Below the pieces are notes generated by a model. That model was not told where the DNA came from and did no database searches. It saw nothing but the letters and a program-made list of their open reading frames with translations. Made by a program: the position numbers and the translations under genes. 64,000 nt of DNA from Clostridia bacterium (GTDB lineage: Bacteria; Bacillota; Clostridia; Oscillospirales; Acutalibacteraceae), in assembly GCA_017409845.1 (NCBI GenBank), contig JAFQRY010000016.1:28387-92386 (forward strand), in the 5' to 3' direction. This document shows, in pieces, positions 16,915 to 25,957 of the stretch (the stretch's first letter is position 1; each line of letters opens with the position of its first letter).

Positions 16915-17754
16915 TCATTTAACGCTATAATTATAATGTATCGTTGCATAGTCAAGAATAACATTGTTTTCGCCTACTATGATTTCGTTCCACTGCTCCT
17001 GTGTGCCCTTATAGTAAACATCATTAAGTCCGCAGGCACTGAATGCACCGTCGGGTATTTCTTTTATATTTGTTCCGAAAGTTATTGAGCCAAGGTTTGC
17101 ACAGCCTTCAAAAGCAAAACTGTCGATTTCTTTAACAGAATCGGGAATAATAATATGCTCAAGCACAGTGCATCCCGAAAATGCATAAGCACCTATTTTT
17201 TCCACGCTTGCGGGGATTTCAATGCTCTTGATTTTCTTGCATAATTTGAATGCAAAGGATCCTATCTCTGTTACGGTGTCGGGAATCTTGATACTTTCAA
17301 GATTATCACAGTTTGAAAAAGCGGCGAAGCCGATATAGGTTATTCCGCTTTCGATTGTCACGCGGCGAATCATGCTTCTGTAATTATCCCATGCTATGGG
17401 AACATCGGATTCGGCAGTGCATGCATCCATTCTGCCTTCTCCGGAAATCACAAGCAAACCGTCGGAATAAAGCTTCCATGTTGTGGTTTTTCCGCATGTA
17501 CCGTCAGCAATAACACAAATCTCTGTTGAAGCTGCCGTTGTGGTTGCAGCAGGCTTTTTTGTTGTGGTAAAAACCTTTTTTGTTGTTGAAACGGCAGGCT
17601 TCGCCGTTGTTTTATGGTATTCTTCAACAACGCTTTCAAGGTATTCAACACGGTTTTCAAGCTCAGATACTCTTGAATCAATCGCCGTGTCAACAATCGT
17701 ATAACCAAAAAGACCGACAATAGCCGAAAGAACGGTTGCAATTATTCTTTTCAT
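16915..17754 (-). CDS. BspA-type leucine-rich repeat surface protein
   Basis: 279 residues. An N-terminal hydrophobic segment (IIATVLSAIVGLFGYTIVDTAI) is a signal or anchor. A short coiled coil follows (SRVSELENRVEYLESVVEEYHK), then a Thr/Lys-rich linker (TTAKPAVSTTKKVFTTTKKPAATTT) and about five LRR_5 repeats of the type IPDTVTEIGSFAFKLCKKIKSIEIPASVEKIGAYAFSGC. The end (GTQEQWNEIIVGENNVILDYATIHYNY) is the usual BspA cap. These proteins are exported and often bind host or microbial surfaces; the partner here is unknown. Monocistronic. Confidence 0.88.
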   Translation of the reverse strand: MKRIIATVLSAIVGLFGYTIVDTAIDSRVSELENRVEYLESVVEEYHKTTAKPAVSTTKKVFTTTKKPAATTTAASTEICVIADGTCGKTTTWKLYSDGLLVISGEGRMDACTAESDVPIAWDNYRSMIRRVTIESGITYIGFAAFSNCDNLESIKIPDTVTEIGSFAFKLCKKIKSIEIPASVEKIGAYAFSGCTVLEHIIIPDSVKEIDSFAFEGCANLGSITFGTNIKEIPDGAFSACGLNDVYYKGTQEQWNEIIVGENNVILDYATIHYNYSVK

Positions 17755-17786
17755 TTTTACACCTGCTTTTATTTTGTTTGAATCAA

Positions 17787-18050
17787 TCCTCCGTCATTTT
17801 CTGACGAAAATGCCACCTCCTTTTCAAAGGAGGCTAACGTAACCGAAAGCTGATACTGCAATGGGCTCCTCAGAGAACTCCCTCAGTCTCGCTATGCTCG
17901 ACAGCTCCCTCAAGAGGGAGCCGAATCGCTGTCCGTAGGACTGAGGATTGGAACTCAATTTGGATTTTCGTAACGGCACAGAGGCTGTCCTCTACGGTTG
18001 TAACATACCGTTCCGTTACGAATTGCGAATTACGCATTACGAATTGCAAA
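17787..18050. repeat. Cluster of dispersed intergenic repeats
   Basis: No gene was seen between 17755 and 18050. The stretch is a mosaic of small elements: the CATTTTC/GAAAATG hairpin (17795-17812, second copy of the unit at 11724), CCTCC-N8-GGAGG (17816-17833), CTCCCTC-AA-GAGGGAG (17905-17920) preceded by CTCCCTCAGTCTCGC, and direct repeats TACGAATTGC (18017-18026 and 18038-18047) around GAATTACGCAT. Similar CTCCCTC and GTCATTTTC units are widespread between genes of gut clostridia (established from general experience, not searched). Confidence 0.6.
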
Positions 18051-18878
18051 CTATTTTTCAATCTTCACCTGAACAGGCTTGCGGTTTTTAAAATATGTGA
18101 CATATTCAAATCCGCATCTTTCGGCAATCGCATAGCCTTCATCTATTCCCGCACCCGTGTGGTCGGTGAAATGGGCATCGGAGCCGAGGGTGAGAAGCTC
18201 GCCGCCGAGCTCTTTGAAACGGCGGACATAATTTTCGGTCGGCATGGTTTTGCCGATAGGCTGACGAAGACCGCTTGTGTTTATTTCAAGGGCTTTTCCG
18301 TTTGCAACAAGAGTTCTGAAAATCTCGTCGGTTATATCGCCGTAGCGGTCAAGCTCAATATCGTTTCTGCCCGCCTGAACGATATAACGCATTGGATAAG
18401 TCAGGTGTGCAAATGTGTCAAAGCCGTTCCATTTTGCAAGAAGAAGCTCCTCTTCAAAATAATTGTCGAGCATCGAATAAATTTCATTCTGCGAAAGCGA
18501 TGCATAGTCAAAATCACCGTAGTCGGGCTGATTGCGTGGATTATGGATTGAGCCGATAACGAAATCATATTCATATCTTTCAAGTGATTTTTCCGTCAGC
18601 GGAATATCATAGGTCGGCTGACCCATTTCGATTCCTCTGAGAATTCTGATTTCATGCGAATAATTTTCAATCACCGATAAAATATCCTCATAGCTTGTCT
18701 GCTGCCTTATGCCGAGATTGTGTCTTTCATAAAAATCAACATCAAAATGGTCGGTAAATGCAATTGTAGAAAGCTCATGTGCAATCGCGGATTCCGTCAT
18801 CTGTGCGGCGGAATAATTGCCGTCAAACGAGCTTGAGGTATGCATATGCAAATCAATTCTGTTTTTATATATTGCCAC
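18051..18878 (-). CDS. PHP-domain phosphatase, HisJ/HisK histidinol-phosphatase type
   Basis: 275 residues from a GTG at 18878 preceded by AAGGTG; a GTG three codons earlier overlaps that site. PHP metal motifs: DLHMHTSSSFDG near residues 10-21, AFTDHFDVDF, RGIEMGQ, VIGSIHNP, FDTFAHLTYPMRY, and LGSDAHFTDHTG near 235. Histidinol-phosphate phosphatase is the common assignment, but no other his gene is nearby, so another phosphate monoester is possible. Last gene of the coupled operon 21828-18051, starting one codon after the patatin stop. Confidence 0.85.
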   Translation of the reverse strand: MAIYKNRIDLHMHTSSSFDGNYSAAQMTESAIAHELSTIAFTDHFDVDFYERHNLGIRQQTSYEDILSVIENYSHEIRILRGIEMGQPTYDIPLTEKSLERYEYDFVIGSIHNPRNQPDYGDFDYASLSQNEIYSMLDNYFEEELLLAKWNGFDTFAHLTYPMRYIVQAGRNDIELDRYGDITDEIFRTLVANGKALEINTSGLRQPIGKTMPTENYVRRFKELGGELLTLGSDAHFTDHTGAGIDEGYAIAERCGFEYVTYFKNRKPVQVKIEK

Positions 18879-18888
18879 GGGTATCACC

Positions 18889-19734
18889 TTATTTTAAAAA
18901 TTCTTTGATTTTTTCAAGATTCTTTTCGGCAACCGCTCTGCCCCGGTCATAAACCCTCTGGAGCACATCGGGGTTATGCTCGATTCTGCCGATTTCAAGT
19001 GCGGCTTCGGGTCTTATGACAAGCACCTCACCTGCCGCCTCTTTTTTGAGAATATAATCAATGGTTTCGTTATATTCGTTATGTCTGTTTTCCATGGTTT
19101 TTGCAACCTCGGGATAATCCTTCAGCACATATTTCATCAGCTTTGCGGCTGAGCTCGGCTTTTTCACAAATCCGAGCGGCTGAGTAAGAATTATAACATT
19201 ACGGTCATAACCGATGCTTTCAAAAAACTGAATGGGAACGGAATCGGCAATTCCGCCGTCGAGCAGCTTTCTGCCTTTTATTTCAACCGTTCTTGACACG
19301 AGCGGCATCGAGGCAGATGCCCTGAAATATTCGAGAGCGTCATCGCCTGCTTCATCGGAATTGATATAAACCGCCTTGCCCGTTTCAACATCGGTGCATA
19401 CAACATAAAATTCCATGGGATTGTCAACATAGGCCTGAGTGTCAAAAATGTCAAGCTCATTAGGAATTGTATGATAACAGAACTCCGCACCGAAAAGGTC
19501 GCCCGTTTTTATAAGCGAACGAAGACTGCAGAATCTCGGATCCTTTGCAAAACGCTTGTTATAGCGGATAACCCTGCCCGGCTGTCTTGACTTGAAGTTG
19601 CAGCCGAATGCCGCACCTGCGGAAACGCCGATTGCCCCGTCAAACTCAATTCCGTTTTCAAGGAAAACATCAAACACGCCTGCGGTAAACATTCCGCGCA
19701 TTGCTCCGCCTTCCATTATAAGTCCTGTTTTCAT
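18889..19734 (-). CDS. Patatin-like phospholipase (RssA/YjjU type)
   Basis: 281 residues, cytoplasmic. The Ser-Asp dyad of patatins is visible: oxyanion loop EGGAMRGMFTAGV (residues 8-20), nucleophile elbow GVSAG (about 37-41) and DGGIADSVP (about 157-165). Family members hydrolyse acyl esters of lipids; many bacterial ones have no known substrate. It overlaps the preceding metallophosphoesterase by 4 bases (ATGA-like junction) and lies directly before the PHP phosphatase, so the four products are made together. Confidence 0.88.
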   Translation of the reverse strand: MKTGLIMEGGAMRGMFTAGVFDVFLENGIEFDGAIGVSAGAAFGCNFKSRQPGRVIRYNKRFAKDPRFCSLRSLIKTGDLFGAEFCYHTIPNELDIFDTQAYVDNPMEFYVVCTDVETGKAVYINSDEAGDDALEYFRASASMPLVSRTVEIKGRKLLDGGIADSVPIQFFESIGYDRNVIILTQPLGFVKKPSSAAKLMKYVLKDYPEVAKTMENRHNEYNETIDYILKKEAAGEVLVIRPEAALEIGRIEHNPDVLQRVYDRGRAVAEKNLEKIKEFLK

Positions 19735-20978
19735 TCCGCACCAAGCTCCTGCATCGTTACATTTTCTTTTTCAAAATGAGAAACATATTTATCCTGATAA
19801 TAATTCTCTGCAGAATATTCTATTTCTCCGTTTTCGTCAATGTTTATAAGCGTGCAGCCTCGCTGTGCACCGAGCTTATAAATGCCCACATAAGCAAGAT
19901 AGTCCACGCTGTAGGAATATGTAAGGTCAATGCCTTTATAATTTACGGAGAAATTGTTGAGATGGTCGTGGCCGCAGAAAACACTGTCGGTGCTGTTAAG
20001 CTCCTGCATTGTTTCAAAGAAATTATCATCGTAAAGGCCGGGATAAACGACCTTGCCCGATTCGCCCGCCTTACCGTAGTTATACTTTACATTTGCAGTA
20101 TCGGTATAGCCGTTTTCAACATACTCGTTCCATGCGGTTTTATATTCCGTAAGAGGAACATGAAGGAACACGGATGATTTCGGATTTATCGGCTTCACTG
20201 ACGAATCCGAGGATTCGACAAGCTTCATTTCATTGTTTTTTCTGTTTGCTTCGATTGTTTCTCTGTACCACTCAATCTGATTATCGTGAATGTTGTCATA
20301 TTTCCACAGAATGCCGAAATAGTCACCGTCAACATAAGAATGAGAGTCAACCGTGAAAAGCGAACGGGTTATCATTCCGTCGGAGTTAACAATATTGAAA
20401 ACCTGGTTTCCGTATCCGTCAACGTCTTCAGGACCTTTTCTGACAAGGCAATGGGGATACTGCTCATAAAATCCGGTTATATCTGCTCTGTCATAGAAGC
20501 TGTAAGCCTCTGTATCATGGTTACCGTAGGACAGTGTCCAGTAAACGCCGAGTGACTCCATAAGCTCGGCAAGAAGCTTTGCACCCGATTTGTTGTTGAA
20601 GGTGCCTGCCTGGAAGGGCACGGGATAGGCAACATCACCCGAAACAATGACAAGGTCGGGTTTTTCAGCCGCTATCATTGCCGCCACTGCATTGAGTGCC
20701 ATTGAATCCTTTTTGATTGACATCCAGCCTCCTCCGAAATGGGTATCGGAAAGCTGCATAACCTTCAACCCTCTGTCGGAATAAATATTCCACACACCTG
20801 CAGAAGGATTTTCAACAATAAATTCTTCACCCTCAACCGCAGGAAAGCTCTGTGCTTTATTGATGTTGGCGTTGAGTCCGATAACGGTTATAACCGTAGT
20901 GATTCCGATAAGAGCGGCAATCACCGCAAGAATAACCGCAAGAACCTTCAGAAAAATCTTTTTCTTTTTAGTTTTCAT
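19731..20978 (-). CDS. Membrane-anchored metallophosphoesterase
   Basis: 415 residues. Start ATG at 20978 has GGAGGAAAAG. A basic N-terminus and one membrane helix (VLAVILAVIAALIGITTVITVIGL) anchor it, with the catalytic part outside. Calcineurin-like motifs in order: LSDTHFGGG (about 77), VSGDVAYP (about 110), YGNHDTE (about 152), FLHVPL and FCGHDHLN (about 345). These bind two metals. The substrate is unknown. It overlaps the CDF gene upstream by 11 bases and the patatin gene downstream by 4. The secreted protein at 21901 is a second member of the same superfamily. Confidence 0.88.
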   Translation of the reverse strand: MKTKKKKIFLKVLAVILAVIAALIGITTVITVIGLNANINKAQSFPAVEGEEFIVENPSAGVWNIYSDRGLKVMQLSDTHFGGGWMSIKKDSMALNAVAAMIAAEKPDLVIVSGDVAYPVPFQAGTFNNKSGAKLLAELMESLGVYWTLSYGNHDTEAYSFYDRADITGFYEQYPHCLVRKGPEDVDGYGNQVFNIVNSDGMITRSLFTVDSHSYVDGDYFGILWKYDNIHDNQIEWYRETIEANRKNNEMKLVESSDSSVKPINPKSSVFLHVPLTEYKTAWNEYVENGYTDTANVKYNYGKAGESGKVVYPGLYDDNFFETMQELNSTDSVFCGHDHLNNFSVNYKGIDLTYSYSVDYLAYVGIYKLGAQRGCTLINIDENGEIEYSAENYYQDKYVSHFEKENVTMQELGAE

Positions 20979-21828
20979 CTTTTCCTCCGATATTAAAATA
21001 GATTTCGGAACCGAATTCCTCTTTGATTATTTTATGCAGACGGCGTTCAAGATTTTTTATATCCTCTGCCGTAACGCAGTCTGTCATAATGTCTGCATTG
21101 AACACTCCGTTTTCTCCGTAGGAATGATAGCGTATTACTTCAACGCTTTCAACATGCGGATCTGTTTCGATAATCATTTTTGCCTTGTCGCATATCGTGC
21201 CGTTTCTTTTGCCGAGAACCTTTTCAAGTGCCGCACGCAGAGCTTTGATGCCTTCCGCAATAAGAAGCAGGCTGATTATCACACCTGCAATTCCGTCAAC
21301 CGAAAATCCCGCTTCCGACGAAAGGGTGAATGAAACAAGAGTACAGACAGTGATGAGAAAATCAAGTCTGCTGTCTGCCGCAATGCCCTTGATTGTGTCA
21401 GAGCCGAGGATACGGGATTTCTTTGAAAAAAAGAACGAAAGACCGAGCTTTACTGCCGCCGTTACGGCAATAATGACGGCATAAGCCGATGAATACCACA
21501 CGGGCACGGGATACAGTATTCTTTCAAACGAAATATATGCAAAAGCTCCGCCCGAAGCAAGAATGGCAACTGAAACAAGCAGCTCCGTGAGCTCCTCTGC
21601 CCTGCCCTTTCCGAAGGGATACTCCTCCGTTTTCTGCGAAGCACTGAGCCAAAAACCGATAATAACAGCTATGCAGACGGCAAAATCCGTCAGGCTGTTA
21701 AGCGAATCGGCATAAATCGCAACGCTGTTGGTTGAAAGTCCGATATATAGTTTAATAAAGAAAAGCAGAAGGTTGATTGCCGCTCCGAGAGCAACAACAC
21801 CCGTTTTCTTTTTGACGGTTTTTGTCAT
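20968..21828 (-). CDS. Cation diffusion facilitator transporter
   Basis: 286 residues from the ATG at 21828, the one with a suitably spaced GGATGG; TTG and ATG codons upstream are less well placed. Six membrane helices; metal-site signatures YADSLNSLTDF in helix 2 and AADSRLDFLITV in helix 5, then a cytoplasmic C-terminal domain (ESVEVIRYHSYGENGVFNADIMTD). CDF proteins export divalent metals (Zn, Mn, Fe) in exchange for protons. The metal cannot be read here. First of four overlapping genes with metal-dependent hydrolases downstream. Confidence 0.9.
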   Translation of the reverse strand: MTKTVKKKTGVVALGAAINLLLFFIKLYIGLSTNSVAIYADSLNSLTDFAVCIAVIIGFWLSASQKTEEYPFGKGRAEELTELLVSVAILASGGAFAYISFERILYPVPVWYSSAYAVIIAVTAAVKLGLSFFFSKKSRILGSDTIKGIAADSRLDFLITVCTLVSFTLSSEAGFSVDGIAGVIISLLLIAEGIKALRAALEKVLGKRNGTICDKAKMIIETDPHVESVEVIRYHSYGENGVFNADIMTDCVTAEDIKNLERRLHKIIKEEFGSEIYFNIGGKDEN

Positions 21829-21863
21829 AATCATTTTCCATCCGTTGTTTGTCAACAGTCAAA

Positions 21864-21888
21864 GCGGCACAGCTTTTAACTGCGCCGC
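21864..21888 (-). terminator. Possible weak terminator between metallophosphoesterase and CDF genes
   Basis: Minus strand stem GCGGCGCAG / CTGTGCCGC with a 7-base loop, followed only by TTTGACTG. The U-tract is poor, so it may be an attenuator or a processing hairpin. Confidence 0.45.
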
Positions 21889-21900
21889 ATAAATTTAATT

Positions 21901-23076
21901 TCAGCAGCCGAGAATACGGGCAACGCTGAGAATGATATACTTGAAAAATGCCGCAATCTGGTCAATAACCTCAAACTCGCTGCCGTGAAGGGTGAATCTT
22001 GCATCAAACACGGGGTCGTCGCCGTAATATTCTCTGTAGGTTACCACTTCTGTTTCATAATCGGTTGTGCCTTCCTTGATGTCGATAATGCGGACACCTC
22101 TGCCGTCATCGCCGTAGGAGCCGAAGCCTGCACCGGGAGTGTTTACAAGGTCAATGCCCTGATGCTCAACAATAAAATTATTCTTGTGGTCATGACCGAA
22201 GAACATTGCAACCATATCGCCCTGAGCAACAGCAGCTTCAAACTGGTTGCTGTCAAGAGTTCCGGGGCAAGGTGATTCTCTGAGAACGCTGCCGTCCGCT
22301 GTGTTTTCGGGATTGAGAATATAATATTTGCCGTCTTTTTCCATTGCACCTGCGGTATCTGCGGAAACCTCAAGGAGTGCATCGTAAATTTCGTTAACAA
22401 TGATATGCTGGAAAAGCATTGAAGGAACGGGAGCTCCGCCGTTCTGTGCCTTAAGCTCGTTTGATTTATTTACATACCAGTCAATCTGATCCTGATGAAC
22501 ATAGTCATAGCCGCCGTTTGTTTCGTCATACATGTTTGAGTCAAACATCCAGAGGTTATATGCGATTTTGTTTGCATCCTTTGATGAATAAACGGGAAGA
22601 TTGTATGTGCCGCAGCCATAGAGTGCTTCATCCGCATCATAAGCAAGGCAGTTATCGTATTTCTGATACATAGCCAGCTGCTCTTCTTTTGAAACAAGCT
22701 CCTCTGCATCATGGTTGCCGAACACAACAGCAACGGGAATGCCGAACTCTTCAAAAATTGACATATATCTGTCGATTGCAACCTCAACGAGAAGAAGGTC
22801 TGCACCGTGAATTCCTACCGAAGAGCCGCCTGCCGAAATATTGTCGCCGGTAAGAACGATAAGGTCGGGCTTTGCCTCGGGAATAACAGCCCTGAAGAAA
22901 TCCGTTACGATGCCGGGAAGGAAGGGACCGTCCTGGATATCGGCAATCTGCATAATGCGGAAATTGCCGTCAGTATCAAACTGAAGCTTGTCAGAGGATG
23001 CGTTATCCGCACCTGCGGTCAAAAGCATTGAAAATGCAAGCATCAATGCCATTACAACGGAAATTGTCTTTTTCAT
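21901..23076 (-). CDS. Secreted metallophosphoesterase
   Basis: 391 residues with a cleavable signal peptide (MKKTISVVMALMLAFSMLLTAGA). Calcineurin-like motifs: MQIADIQDG (about 42), LTGDNIS (about 76), FGNHDAEE (about 121), FQHII, and FFGHDHKNNF (about 297). The segment around SPCPGTLDSNQF is typical of purple-acid-like/YfcE-type bacterial enzymes of unknown substrate. A hydrophobic C-terminus (IAAFFKYIILSVARILG) may retain it at the membrane. Own promoter at 23110-23138, GGAG ribosome site. Confidence 0.88.
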   Translation of the reverse strand: MKKTISVVMALMLAFSMLLTAGADNASSDKLQFDTDGNFRIMQIADIQDGPFLPGIVTDFFRAVIPEAKPDLIVLTGDNISAGGSSVGIHGADLLLVEVAIDRYMSIFEEFGIPVAVVFGNHDAEELVSKEEQLAMYQKYDNCLAYDADEALYGCGTYNLPVYSSKDANKIAYNLWMFDSNMYDETNGGYDYVHQDQIDWYVNKSNELKAQNGGAPVPSMLFQHIIVNEIYDALLEVSADTAGAMEKDGKYYILNPENTADGSVLRESPCPGTLDSNQFEAAVAQGDMVAMFFGHDHKNNFIVEHQGIDLVNTPGAGFGSYGDDGRGVRIIDIKEGTTDYETEVVTYREYYGDDPVFDARFTLHGSEFEVIDQIAAFFKYIILSVARILGC

Positions 23077-23109
23077 ATATGTATCTCCTTAATAATTATT
23101 TATGTTATG

Positions 23110-23251
23110 ATTATATCACTCAAATAAGATGTTAACAAGAATTAAATTAAATTTGATGTTATGCACAAAATCAAAAGAAAAAATTTGGAAGTAATGTATA
23201 TATAAAGTGCGTGATAAATTCATTTACAAATCGGGCACAAAATGATAAAAT
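23110..23251. promoter_or_regulatory. Divergent promoters
   Basis: Minus strand: TTGTTA (23133-23138) and TATAAT (23110-23115), 17-base spacer, for the secreted metallophosphoesterase. Plus strand: TTTACA (23223-23228) and TAAAAT (23246-23251), 17-base spacer, for the GH43-like gene. The 80 bases between are A/T-rich with no clear operator. Confidence 0.7.
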
Positions 23252-23275
23252 GTTAAAAAACGGGAGAGATTCAAA

Positions 23276-24262
23276 ATGAAAATACTGAGAATAATTCTGG
23301 CGGTGATTATGGTGCCAATCAATCTTTTCAACTTCATTTTCGGCGGATATGCATATCCTGCCGTCAGCCGTGAGGGCGGCTATCTTTTCTGCCATTTTGT
23401 GGGTAACGGCCCCGGTCAGGAAAGAATACATTTTGCAATCAGCTCAGACGGATATAATTTCAAGCCGCTCAACAATAATGAGCCCGTTATTCTGCAGACA
23501 AAAGGCAAGCAATGCGTGCGTGACCCTTATATTCTCAAGGGCGAAGACGGTAATTATTACATAATCGGAACAGATATGAAATGCGAGGAAGGCTGGACCT
23601 CAAATCACGCTCTTGTCACATGGAAATCCGCTGACCTTGTCAACTGGACAGATGAGACAATAATTGATATCCGCGATTTCGGCGGTAAATTTGCAAACAC
23701 CAACCGTGCGTGGGCACCTCAGGCGATATGGGATGCTCAGAAGCAGGCCTACATGGTTTACTGGGCAAACTCAACGGTTGAAAACGATGTTGCGGCTATG
23801 TATTACGCATACACAACGGATTTCAAAACCATGACGGAGCCTCAGCTTCTTTATGAAAGACCCGGAATTCAGACTATCGACGGCGACATAACCTATAACG
23901 AAGAAAACGGATATTATTATCTTTATTTCAAGCATGACGAAGATCAGACGATTGCTTATGTCAGATCAAAATCTCTTACCGGTCCTTACGAGGAGCCTCC
24001 GGTTGTTGTATCTCTTTCACCTCACGGAGTTGAGGGCAGCTCAATGTATAAAATCACGGGCACAGATTCGTGGATAATGATAATGGATGAATACAGCATG
24101 GAAAATTTCTTCATGCAGCAGACAACGGATATGGAGAATTTCAGACCCGTTCATCCCGACAGCTACGGCTTCAAGGGTGTCAGACCCCGCCACGGCTCGG
24201 TTGTTGCGATATCCGATGAGGATTACGACCGCCTTGTTGAAGCATTCGGAATAAGCGGATAA
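23276..24262 (+). CDS. Glycoside hydrolase family 43-like exported protein
   Basis: 328 residues with an N-terminal hydrophobic segment (ILRIILAVIMVPINLFNFIFGGYAYP). The pattern is a five-bladed beta-propeller of the GH43/62/32 clan: CVRDPYILKGEDGNYYIIGTD (candidate base Asp in RDP), SADLVNWTDE, AWAPQAIWDAQKQAYMVYWAN, TIDGDITYNEENGYYYLYFK (transition-state Asp) and GVEGSSMYK (candidate acid Glu). Arabinan or xylan side chains are usual substrates; specificity is not readable. RBS GGGAGAG. Co-transcribed with the reductase-like gene 27 bases downstream. Confidence 0.82.
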   Translation: MKILRIILAVIMVPINLFNFIFGGYAYPAVSREGGYLFCHFVGNGPGQERIHFAISSDGYNFKPLNNNEPVILQTKGKQCVRDPYILKGEDGNYYIIGTDMKCEEGWTSNHALVTWKSADLVNWTDETIIDIRDFGGKFANTNRAWAPQAIWDAQKQAYMVYWANSTVENDVAAMYYAYTTDFKTMTEPQLLYERPGIQTIDGDITYNEENGYYYLYFKHDEDQTIAYVRSKSLTGPYEEPPVVVSLSPHGVEGSSMYKITGTDSWIMIMDEYSMENFFMQQTTDMENFRPVHPDSYGFKGVRPRHGSVVAISDEDYDRLVEAFGISG

Positions 24263-24288
24263 TCAATTGAATTCTGGAGGATAAATTT

Positions 24289-25302
24289 ATGAAATGTGCA
24301 ATTTACGGAGCAGGCTCTCTCGGAACGGTTCTCGGAGCCTACATGACAAAAAACGGAGCCGAGGTTGAGCTTGTCAACCGCAACAAGGCTCATGTTGAAG
24401 CACTCAGAAAAAACGGTGCACACATCACGGGAACGGTTGAAATGACGGTGCCCGTCAACGCAATCACACCCGATGAAATGAGCGGAAAATACAGCGTTAT
24501 TTTTCTTATGACAAAACAGCTTTTCAATAAAGAGGTTGTTACATTTTTAAAGCCCTTCCTCACCGATGACGGCGTTATCTGCACCCTTCAGAACGGCATT
24601 CCCGAGCCCGGAATTGCAGAAATCGTCGGCAAGGAACACACAATGGGCTGTGCGGTTGAATGGGGTGCAAATCTTGCCGCTCCCGGCGAATGCGTTCTTA
24701 CGAGCGAGCCCGACAGCCTTTCCTATCACATGGGCAAAATGGACGGAATAACAGATGAGCAGGTTGCAAGAGTTACCGCTCTTCTCGAAAAAATGTGTCC
24801 CGTCCACTTTGAAGAAAACCTTATCGGCACAAGATGGTCAAAGCTCCTCATAAACGCAACCTTCTCGGGTCTCGGCACGGTTATGGGCGGAACCTTCGGT
24901 GCAGTTACGGGCGACGCCTATGCACGCAAGGTTGCAATCCGCTGCATGAAGGAATGCATTGATGTAGGCCATGCCGCAGGTGCACAGTTCGCTCCCGTTC
25001 AGGGCAAAAATATAACAAAGCTCTTTTATTATACCAATGCCTTCAAAAGAAAAATCGGCGAGCTTCTCATCCCGATTGCAATGAAAAAGCATGTGGATAT
25101 CATTCCCTCGATGCTTCAGGATCTCCGCAACGGCAAGCCCTGCGAGATTGATGCGATCAACGGCGTTGTTTGCGAATGGGGCAGAAAGTGCGGCATTCCC
25201 ACTCCCGTCAACGACAGAATTGTTGAAATCATCAAAAAAGAGCAGTCGGGCGAGCTTGGTCTTGATGCATCAAACATCAGACTTTTCGAGGATCTTCTTT
25301 GA
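24289..25302 (+). CDS. Ketopantoate reductase family protein (ApbA/PanE)
   Basis: 337 residues. NAD(P)-binding GAGSLGTVLGAYMTKNGAEV at 6-25, LMTKQLFN, LQNGIPEP, and the catalytic-domain stretch RWSKLLINATFSGLGTVMGGTFG (Lys in SKLLIN). The C-terminal domain keeps KPCEIDAINGVV. The family includes 2-dehydropantoate 2-reductase of pantothenate synthesis, but many members act on other 2-oxo acids; placement after a GH43-like gene favours the latter or gives no clue. Ends at a strong terminator. Confidence 0.85.
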   Translation: MKCAIYGAGSLGTVLGAYMTKNGAEVELVNRNKAHVEALRKNGAHITGTVEMTVPVNAITPDEMSGKYSVIFLMTKQLFNKEVVTFLKPFLTDDGVICTLQNGIPEPGIAEIVGKEHTMGCAVEWGANLAAPGECVLTSEPDSLSYHMGKMDGITDEQVARVTALLEKMCPVHFEENLIGTRWSKLLINATFSGLGTVMGGTFGAVTGDAYARKVAIRCMKECIDVGHAAGAQFAPVQGKNITKLFYYTNAFKRKIGELLIPIAMKKHVDIIPSMLQDLRNGKPCEIDAINGVVCEWGRKCGIPTPVNDRIVEIIKKEQSGELGLDASNIRLFEDLL

Positions 25303-25309
25303 TTTTTTG

Positions 25310-25341
25310 CGGCACTTTTCAGAAAAAGTGCCGTATTTTTT
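25310..25341 (+). terminator. Rho-independent terminator
   Basis: Stem CGGCACTTTT / AAAAGTGCCG (25310-25319 with 25324-25333), loop of four, followed by TATTTTTT. Eight bases after the preceding stop. Confidence 0.9.
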
Positions 25342-25447
25342 AATTTTCCGCATAAGTTTACAAATTGTTCACAAAATAAATATCACATTCCGACATTTTC
25401 AGGTGTTTTATTTATAAGGATAATATCCATAAAAGGGAGGGATTACT

Positions 25448-25957
25448 GTGTGTGCGGTAACCGCTCAATATAATGACGAATTACGGCATATTGAATATGC
25501 GGTTGAAAAATACAGTCAGATGCTTTTCCGTATCTGCTACAGTATATTGTGCAACAAGCACGATGCTGAGGATGCATTGCAGGAAACCTTTCTTCGCTAC
25601 ATGCTCAAGGCTCCGCTTTTCAAGGATTCCGATCATGAAAAGGCATGGCTGATAAAGGTGGCAACCAACATCAGCAAAAACATGTGCCGCTTCAATGCAC
25701 GTCATGCAACCGAAAATTTTGATGATTTGAAAAGTATCGGCATCCGCGATGATGACAAGGATATTTTTGAGCTTATAATGCATCTGCCTTCAAAATACAA
25801 AATCGTGCTTGATTTATATTACATTGAGGGCTACAAGGCAAACGAAATTGCCGAAATAACCAACACCTCTCCCGTAACGGTGAGAAAACGCCTTCAGTAT
25901 GGGCGCAAAATGCTGAAAAATGAAATTGAAAGGAATGATTTGCATGATACCGAATAA
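25448..25957 (+). CDS. ECF-type RNA polymerase sigma factor
   Basis: 169 residues starting at a GTG with GGGAGGG seven bases before it. Region 2: YSQMLFRICYSILCNKHDAEDALQETFLRYM and EKAWLIKVATNISKNMCR. Region 4: LPSKYKIVLDLYYIEGYKANEIAEITNTSPVTVRKRLQYGRKML, a sigma-70 region 4 helix-turn-helix. It directs RNA polymerase to a small regulon. The next gene overlaps by 14 bases, the usual place for an anti-sigma factor, but that product is only 59 residues here. Confidence 0.9.
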   Translation: MCAVTAQYNDELRHIEYAVEKYSQMLFRICYSILCNKHDAEDALQETFLRYMLKAPLFKDSDHEKAWLIKVATNISKNMCRFNARHATENFDDLKSIGIRDDDKDIFELIMHLPSKYKIVLDLYYIEGYKANEIAEITNTSPVTVRKRLQYGRKMLKNEIERNDLHDTE

